This document shows, one piece after another, positions 12,821 through 17,996 of a DNA stretch of 17,996 nucleotides. This DNA is from an uncultured Eubacteriales bacterium (GTDB taxonomy: Bacteria > Bacillota > Clostridia > Oscillospirales > Acutalibacteraceae): NCBI GenBank assembly GCA_934444695.1, contig CAKSDF010000024.1, positions 1-17,996 on the forward strand, read 5' to 3'. How positions within the stretch are numbered: the stretch's first letter is position 1; every line of letters starts with the position of its first letter. Made by a program: the position numbers and the translations under genes. Below the pieces are notes generated by a model, which was not told the origin of the DNA, ran no database searches, and worked only from the letters and a program-made list of their open reading frames with translations.

Positions 12821-15205
12821 ATGAAAATCAGTCGCGGCATTAAAAAGGTTTTACTGCTTGTTTTGGCCCTTTCGCTTGCCTTTGGGATGTTTTCTCTTCC
12901 CGCCACCGTAACGGCCGTTTCCTCAGACGACAGCGGTGTTTACGATGTCTATCATCCGTCATACGGCATTGCCTGCTATCCGAGAATGTTCACAACAAGC
13001 AAGGGCAGCGTTCTTTGCGCTTTTGATACCAACGATGACGGAGGAAGGGCAAAAATCAAGCTGACCAGAAGTTCTGATAACGGCAAAACCTGGACAAAAA
13101 CTCCCATAACCGTCGGTGCTGTCGACAACCTCGATTGTGCCAATGCCGCTTTTATTGAATTCGGCGGGCAGCTTCTTTGCGCCTATCGCGCCAACGCTTT
13201 GAATAACGGATATTACACTTCCGAAATCCGCGTTTCCAAATCCACCGACGACGGATATACCTGGAGCGAGCATTCCATAGTCGATTCGGCCACCACGGCG
13301 GTCAGCGATGCTTCCGAGTGCGGCGGTATTTACGAGCCGTATTTTATGGTGCTGGACGGAAAACTCAGAATATATTTTGCATCCGACCGTATAGGCAAGA
13401 GCGTCAGCAGTATGGCTGCTCAGAACATCGAAATGATGACCTATGACCCCGAGACAAATTCATGGGGAGACCTCTATGTCTGCCTGAACGGAACCACCCA
13501 CCGCTCCCGCGACGGAATGGCAGTTATCGATAAGTTTGCCGACGGATCGGGCTATGCAATGGTTATCGAAGCTACAAACTTTTCCGGCCGTCCCTTTGTA
13601 ATTCAGCTTTATACTTCCCCAGACGGATTTAACTGGACCTTCAGACAAAACGTATTTGTTCCCGATAAAAAGGGCAAAAAGGCCGGCGCTCCTTATATAA
13701 AAACCCTACCTGACGGAAGAATGGCGATATCCTTCCAGACCGATCAGGATGCCACCGGCGACGGAGACGGCGTTTCCTATATGGCCACGGTATTTTCCAA
13801 AACGGCACTTTCGATAAATTCGGAATTTGACGAGGATACATTTACCCGTCCCACACTCCCTTTTTATACTCCCGACGGCTGCTATTCGGTATGGAACAGC
13901 GTTGAGGTGTCGGGCGATTATTTGCTCGAGTTTACAAGCGTCAATTATCCTTACGGCGCCGCGCAGGTTAGAAGAACAAAGCTTTCGGAAATAGGAAAGG
14001 GAAAGAAATTTGACCGTTCATTTACGCTTTCCGATTGTACCGATCTTTCCTCCTGGGGCGTTGGATATTACGGTGCAACCATGTACCAAAATCAAAATTA
14101 CGGATCCACCACCCAGCCAAGCGACTATATTGATTTTTACAGTAACGGAAACAACGGACTCGCAATGTACCTTTCTTTCGAGAAAATCGATCCCAGAGGC
14201 ATTGATTTTTCTAATGTCAAATACATTGAATTTGATATGTGGATGTCAAACGGCGATATGTTCAGCAAGTCAAAACTCCGCCGCATATCCATTTCTTCTC
14301 AGGATTTTAACCATTCTCAGTTCAAAAACGGAGGAGACGCATACGGCGATTATGCCGCCCAGCTGCCCGACTCGGCGCTCAACACACCCCTTCAGAGCTA
14401 CGCCTGGAATCACATTAAAATCCCGGTTGAGGGATACGCTAATTCATCCGGCAATCCTATTGACATTACATCGGTCAAAAAGCTTTGTATACAGGCCTAT
14501 GAGGTCTATGACGCAAGCTTTGTGGCCTGCATAAGCAATGTTACGGCTACCGTTGATGACACAGAGTACCGCTTTGCCGCGCAGGATGAGCAGTCCCTTG
14601 TCATTCCGGCAAGCTTCGGTGAATACACCTATTCTGCCGATGTTACCATCAACGACAACTACGAGGGCAACAGCTTTATCGCCTTTGCAATGAACGACTA
14701 CTGGTCGACAAGATTCCTGCTTTGGGATAAGGGCGGAAACGATTTCTGGTATACCGGCCAGTTTGGCATTACCAGCGAAACCCAGGGCAGAGAGCCTGAA
14801 AGCGTCACCGAGGCGCTTGCTTGGTCGCCCCAAAACAACAAGGTACACGTTGATATCAAGGTCAATGGTGATTACTATGAAATGTATATCAACGGCAGGA
14901 AAAAACATAGTTTCAAAGGAAATTATGTTCAGACCCTTTCGGTCACCGTTGCAAACTGCGATGTGACCTTTTCGGATTGCCGACTCGATAAGGGATATTT
15001 TAAGCCGGGCGATGCCAACCGCAACGGCGTTATCGATACCGGAGATGCCCTGCTCGCCCTTCAGCATACGGTAAAGGCACTCAAGCTTGCTCCTGCGCTG
15101 CAGCTCTCCTGCGACGTCAACAACTCAGGGGATGTATCAGCCCTCGACGCACTGATTATTCTCAGAAGATCGGTTGGCTTGACTGATAAATTCGACAACG
15201 AATAG
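12821..15205 (+). CDS. Secreted sialidase-fold glycoside hydrolase (GH93-like) with two beta-rich modules and a type I dockerin
   Basis: Extracellular modular enzyme of 794 residues. Signal peptide: KKV then the hydrophobic LLLVLALSLAFGMF, with cleavage likely after TVTA (residue about 32). Residues about 40-392 form a BNR/sialidase beta-propeller with Asp boxes SSDNGKTW (84-91), STDDGYTW (141-148) and SPDGFNW (266-272). Glu172 in GIYEPYF and Glu250 in MVIEATNF lie where GH93 exo-arabinanases have their catalytic glutamates; GH33 sialidase Arg-triad features are not evident. Residues about 396-585 and 590-726 are beta-rich, CBM-like and concanavalin/LamG-like. The dockerin (729-790) has two EF-hand-like repeats, GDANRNGVIDTGD and CDVNNSGDVSALD. 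The start at 12821 has AAAGGAG at 12806-12812; an ATG at 12782 lacks one. Arabinan as substrate is inference. Confidence 0.87.
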   Translation: MKISRGIKKVLLLVLALSLAFGMFSLPATVTAVSSDDSGVYDVYHPSYGIACYPRMFTTSKGSVLCAFDTNDDGGRAKIKLTRSSDNGKTWTKTPITVGAVDNLDCANAAFIEFGGQLLCAYRANALNNGYYTSEIRVSKSTDDGYTWSEHSIVDSATTAVSDASECGGIYEPYFMVLDGKLRIYFASDRIGKSVSSMAAQNIEMMTYDPETNSWGDLYVCLNGTTHRSRDGMAVIDKFADGSGYAMVIEATNFSGRPFVIQLYTSPDGFNWTFRQNVFVPDKKGKKAGAPYIKTLPDGRMAISFQTDQDATGDGDGVSYMATVFSKTALSINSEFDEDTFTRPTLPFYTPDGCYSVWNSVEVSGDYLLEFTSVNYPYGAAQVRRTKLSEIGKGKKFDRSFTLSDCTDLSSWGVGYYGATMYQNQNYGSTTQPSDYIDFYSNGNNGLAMYLSFEKIDPRGIDFSNVKYIEFDMWMSNGDMFSKSKLRRISISSQDFNHSQFKNGGDAYGDYAAQLPDSALNTPLQSYAWNHIKIPVEGYANSSGNPIDITSVKKLCIQAYEVYDASFVACISNVTATVDDTEYRFAAQDEQSLVIPASFGEYTYSADVTINDNYEGNSFIAFAMNDYWSTRFLLWDKGGNDFWYTGQFGITSETQGREPESVTEALAWSPQNNKVHVDIKVNGDYYEMYINGRKKHSFKGNYVQTLSVTVANCDVTFSDCRLDKGYFKPGDANRNGVIDTGDALLALQHTVKALKLAPALQLSCDVNNSGDVSALDALIILRRSVGLTDKFDNE

Positions 15206-15412
15206 ACGGAAAACAAATAGTAATCGGTCGGCGAAATTGTCAACCAAAAGATAGCAAACAGACAATAAACAGACAACGGACATTGCACTGTAAGGTGCCG
15301 CAAACGCCTTTTAAAGCACCGGCGGCAGCCCGACACTATACATTATCTTGCGGACGAAAAACGGATAGTCGACCGACATTAACCATTAACGCAATTAAAA
15401 ACAGCATCAAAA

Positions 15413-15451
15413 AGCGCACTGCCTTTAAAAGACAGTGCGCTGAATTTTTTT
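15413..15451. terminator. Bidirectional terminator between convergent genes
   Basis: Perfect 9 bp stem AGCGCACTG (15413-15421) / CAGTGCGCT (15433-15441). On the plus strand a T run follows at 15445-15451 (hydrolase gene). On the minus strand the A run at 15409-15413 gives a T run ending the galK transcript. The remaining gap 15206-15408 shows no gene or other signal that I can see. Confidence 0.85.
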
Positions 15452-15469
15452 ATAGCTTTTTACTGTTTC

Positions 15470-16759
15470 TTATTGCTCATCGGTCAAAATGCAGCCGCCG
15501 ACCTTTCTGATGAGTATTCTGCAGCAGCTTCCCGATGACAAAACCTCATCCACGGCTCTTTTAAACCCGTCGAACCTTTCGATCGGAACAAAGGCCTGTA
15601 CCGTTCCGCCAAACCCGCCGCCGTGAATCCTGACGGCACCCTCACCGTTCAAAAGCCTGCGGCAAAGGGCAAGGGTAAACTGAGCCGCTTGATTTTTCAC
15701 GTCCTTTATCGACCAGATGTTTTCAAGACAGCTTTCGGAAGAACGTCCCGATCGATTTACGAGATCGAGAAAAAGGTCTTTGTCGCCGCTTTTCAGTGTG
15801 TTAAATTCCGCTCGCGCCCGTTCATTTTCATCGAAGAAATGCATTGCACGAAGCACTGCACGGTCGCCGTATTTTTTCCTCAAAAGGGGCAGACGATCAT
15901 AAAAATCCTTGCTTTCGACAAATCTCAGCTTATCCTTGCCGAAATGAGAGGCAATCTGCTCCATTTCGTTTCTGATGGCGGCATAATCATCGGTCAGATC
16001 GGAATGGCCCGCCCGGGTGTTTATGACGCACGGCACAAGACCGAGCTTTGAAAAATCAATGCTTATGTTCTCGATTTTGGGGGATTGCTCCTTTTTAAAA
16101 TCCACGAAAACACATCCGCCTACGCCGCAGCCTATCTGATCCATAAGACCGCAGGGCTTGCCGAAAAAGGTCTGCTCGGCGTATTTTCCGGCCTTCGCAA
16201 GGTCGACGGGGGAAATCTCCCCGCCGCAGAAAAGTGCCGAAAAAACAGTGCCCACAAGTATTTCAAAGGCGGCCGAGGAGGAAAGTCCCATTCCCGCAGG
16301 TATGCGGGAGGTCATCATTCCGTCGAATCCCGAAATTTCATATCCTTTTTCTCTTAAAGCCGCGGCAACCCCTTTTATAAGTGCGTCGGATTTTCCAAAC
16401 TCGCTTTCATCCGGCCTGGCTTTTGAAATGTCGCATATTACCGGAGGAAATTGCTCGGAATAAAGCCTGACCTCATTTGTGCCGTTTGCCTTGACAAAGC
16501 ATATCATATCGAGATCGACGCTTCCGCAAAGAACACAGCCGTTTTGATGGTCGGTGTGGTTTCCGCCGATCTCGGTGCGCCCGGGTGCCGAAAAAAGATA
16601 GTCGGGATGCTCTGAAAAATGCTTGAAAAATTCATCCTTCAGCTTTTTGACCCTTGCGGATGCGGTGGATAATCCGTCCTTACCGTAAAGCTCGGAAAGT
16701 GTAAGAGAGGGAACTGCGGGAAAAGCGCCGGATAAAGCGGGTGAAAGGGAAGATGCCAT
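15470..16759 (-). CDS. galK: Galactokinase, clostridial variant (GHMP kinase)
   Basis: Phosphorylates galactose to galactose-1-phosphate with ATP, the entry step of the Leloir pathway in the cytoplasm. It has 429 residues. The substrate signature is APGRTEIGGNHTDHQNG (58-74) where classical GalK has GRVNLIGEHTDY. The ATP loop is PAGMGLSSSAAFE (154-166), the catalytic Asp207 lies in CGLMDQ, and the third GHMP motif is RIHGGGFGG near residue 380. The ~55-residue N-terminal extension before the signature is typical of the clostridial subgroup. GGAAGGA lies about 10 nt before the ATG, inside the 3' end of the upstream gene, whose stop is 1 bp away, so the two are one operon. The altered sugar-binding motif leaves some doubt about the exact sugar. 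Confidence 0.9.
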   Translation of the reverse strand: MASSLSPALSGAFPAVPSLTLSELYGKDGLSTASARVKKLKDEFFKHFSEHPDYLFSAPGRTEIGGNHTDHQNGCVLCGSVDLDMICFVKANGTNEVRLYSEQFPPVICDISKARPDESEFGKSDALIKGVAAALREKGYEISGFDGMMTSRIPAGMGLSSSAAFEILVGTVFSALFCGGEISPVDLAKAGKYAEQTFFGKPCGLMDQIGCGVGGCVFVDFKKEQSPKIENISIDFSKLGLVPCVINTRAGHSDLTDDYAAIRNEMEQIASHFGKDKLRFVESKDFYDRLPLLRKKYGDRAVLRAMHFFDENERARAEFNTLKSGDKDLFLDLVNRSGRSSESCLENIWSIKDVKNQAAQFTLALCRRLLNGEGAVRIHGGGFGGTVQAFVPIERFDGFKRAVDEVLSSGSCCRILIRKVGGCILTDEQ

Positions 16760-16760
16760 T

Positions 16761-17996
16761 TTAAAATCTTCCTTCCAAAAGCTTTATGAACAGACCGCCC
16801 TGAACCGAGCGATGGCGGAATCCGATCATCGATCCGGTGACCGTGTCGTACCAGTCGGTCATTGGTACTCTCGATTTGGAAACATTGTATCCTTCCCACA
16901 TGGGGGCGATAAACTGTTCAAACTCTTCCTTGGTGGGGGAGAGTGTGGCCGTCCAAACCGTCCAGTCGGATTTTGTGTAGGTGGCGCGGTTGTCAAGAGG
17001 CATTCCGTAGGCGTTAAAATGCTTTTTGTTTGAGCAAAATTCCGAATAAATCATACTGGGTGCAAAGAGCTTAGTGCCCCAAAGCTTATCCCAAACGATG
17101 TTGTATTTCATACTGAAGGTGTCGGGACGATCATACGCCAGGCGGAAGCTTCCGTCTTCGTTTGCAGCGCGCTTAACAAAGCTTTCGGCCATTTCTTTTG
17201 CCGTGTTCATAAGCTTATAGGCTCTCTCGTCGTCGCCCTTTGCAAGAAGGATCTTGGCATATCCGGCAATACCCATAATGGCCTTGAGGGACAGGTTGCA
17301 GTTGTGTGCAAGGTGTCCGGCAAAGTCGTCGGTGCAGAGCTGATTCTCGGGATCCTTGCCGAATTTAATGAGGTATTCAACCCATTTGTCGAGAATGGAA
17401 TAATATTTCTCACAGAACTCGGTGGACTGCTCTAAAATGGCAATGTTGGCCATCATAATGAGCATATTTCCGCATTCCTCAACAGGCATCTGGAAGGACA
17501 GGAACTGTTCGTCGGTTTTGCTCTCGGGAACGCCGTACATCTGGCCGTTTACCAGGGGATAGGTTCCGACATCGTGTGGTGCAAAATCGAATTTCCAATC
17601 ATCGCTTGCGGAATATTTGAAAATGGGGCGAAGCATACCCTTTAAAAGCTCGGGATTGTAGAGCAGGAAGAAGGGAGCCGAAGGATAGGTAACATCTACG
17701 GTTGCGGCGCAGCCGTTGCTGAAGCATTCCTTTGAAATGAAGATGATCTCGCCGTTTTCGTCCACAGCCAGCTTGTGTGCGGCGATGGTCTGTCTGAATG
17801 CAAGAGAGAGAAGCTCGGCATATTTTTCTCCGCCGGCATTTTCACCGTCTTCGAAAACTTGTTCCGAAATCTCGCGGCACTTTGAAAGCATCTCATCGCT
17901 TTCGGCCTTGGCTTCGCAGATGGCTTCCTCAATGGAGATGCCCTCGGTTTTCCAATAGGCTTCTACCGATTTTTCAAAATATTTGAGGGAAACGAT
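16761..17996 (-). CDS. Glutaminase A-like six-hairpin protein (DUF4965/DUF1793), 5' partial
   Basis: The 3' 411 residues of a larger protein; the frame stays open to the right window edge, so an internal Met at 17891 is not the start. It matches the family named after fungal glutaminase GtaA (DUF5127-DUF4965-DUF1793), whose fold is an alpha/alpha six-hairpin toroid like many glycoside hydrolases. Recognisable family blocks: FAPHDVGTYPLVNGQ (about visible residues 138-152), MPVEECGNML (170-179), CTDDFAGHLAHNCNLSLKAI (221-240), and the C-terminal TDWYDT then GFRHRSVQGG. The family is often labelled glutaminase, but bacterial members are commonly found among carbohydrate genes, and the tight coupling to galK (1 bp) suggests a role in freeing a galactose-containing sugar. 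The N-terminus, and so export, cannot be judged. Confidence 0.85.
   Translation of the reverse strand: MVSLKYFEKSVEAYWKTEGISIEEAICEAKAESDEMLSKCREISEQVFEDGENAGGEKYAELLSLAFRQTIAAHKLAVDENGEIIFISKECFSNGCAATVDVTYPSAPFFLLYNPELLKGMLRPIFKYSASDDWKFDFAPHDVGTYPLVNGQMYGVPESKTDEQFLSFQMPVEECGNMLIMMANIAILEQSTEFCEKYYSILDKWVEYLIKFGKDPENQLCTDDFAGHLAHNCNLSLKAIMGIAGYAKILLAKGDDERAYKLMNTAKEMAESFVKRAANEDGSFRLAYDRPDTFSMKYNIVWDKLWGTKLFAPSMIYSEFCSNKKHFNAYGMPLDNRATYTKSDWTVWTATLSPTKEEFEQFIAPMWEGYNVSKSRVPMTDWYDTVTGSMIGFRHRSVQGGLFIKLLEGRF

Noticed and set aside
1..17996. Mobile element, CRISPR array, tRNA or prophage
   Set aside because: No transposase or integrase motifs, no spacer-repeat periodicity and no cloverleaf-like sequence were seen on either strand.

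Overview
The window is 18 kb of moderate-GC DNA that looks chromosomal and comes from a low-GC-lineage Firmicute, most likely an anaerobic gut or rumen Clostridia member of the Ruminococcaceae/Oscillospiraceae type. The grounds are the clostridial order nadK-argR-recN, Gram-positive ribosome binding sites (AGGAG/AAAGGAG), a TTG start, a yybP-ykoY manganese riboswitch, a clostridial-type galactokinase, QueH in the queuosine route, and a secreted glycosidase ending in a type I dockerin. There are no tRNA or rRNA genes, no insertion sequences, no CRISPR array and no phage genes. The assignment comes from reading the sequence only.

Layout. (1) 2-3075, plus strand: the 3' part of NAD kinase, the arginine repressor ArgR and the DNA repair ATPase RecN. 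(2) 3106-4533: 4-alpha-glucanotransferase MalQ. (3) 4625-8818: three redox enzymes in a row. These are a single-domain Old Yellow Enzyme-type flavin oxidoreductase with a C-terminal cysteine cluster, a short-chain dehydrogenase (SDR), and a fumarate-reductase-type FAD flavoprotein. A block of 13-14 bp tandem repeats lies in front of the SDR. (4) 8898-10378: epoxyqueuosine reductase QueH, overlapping by 4 bp a lipid/diacylglycerol-kinase-family gene. (5) 10375-12705: a promoter overlapping the previous stop codon, a manganese riboswitch with an intrinsic terminator, the Mn2+ exporter MntP, then a Na+/Ca2+ exchanger-family antiporter and its terminator. (6) 12743-15205: a promoter and a large secreted sialidase-fold (GH93-like) hydrolase with two extra beta-rich modules and a dockerin. 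(7) 15413-17996: a bidirectional terminator, then minus-strand galK and, 1 bp upstream of it, the 3' part of a glutaminase A-like (DUF4965/DUF1793) six-hairpin protein.

How the parts fit. The housekeeping block (NAD(P) supply, arginine control, recombination repair) is followed by carbohydrate functions: MalQ for maltodextrin/glycogen, the dockerin enzyme for extracellular pectin-type side chains (inferred), and galactokinase with the DUF4965 protein for sugar uptake products. The oxidoreductase triad is the least explained part. It has the same three enzyme classes used in several gut reductive pathways (for example daidzein to equol, or steroid reductions), but its substrate cannot be read from sequence. 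The mntP/exchanger pair forms a divalent cation efflux unit whose first gene is switched on by Mn2+ through RNA.
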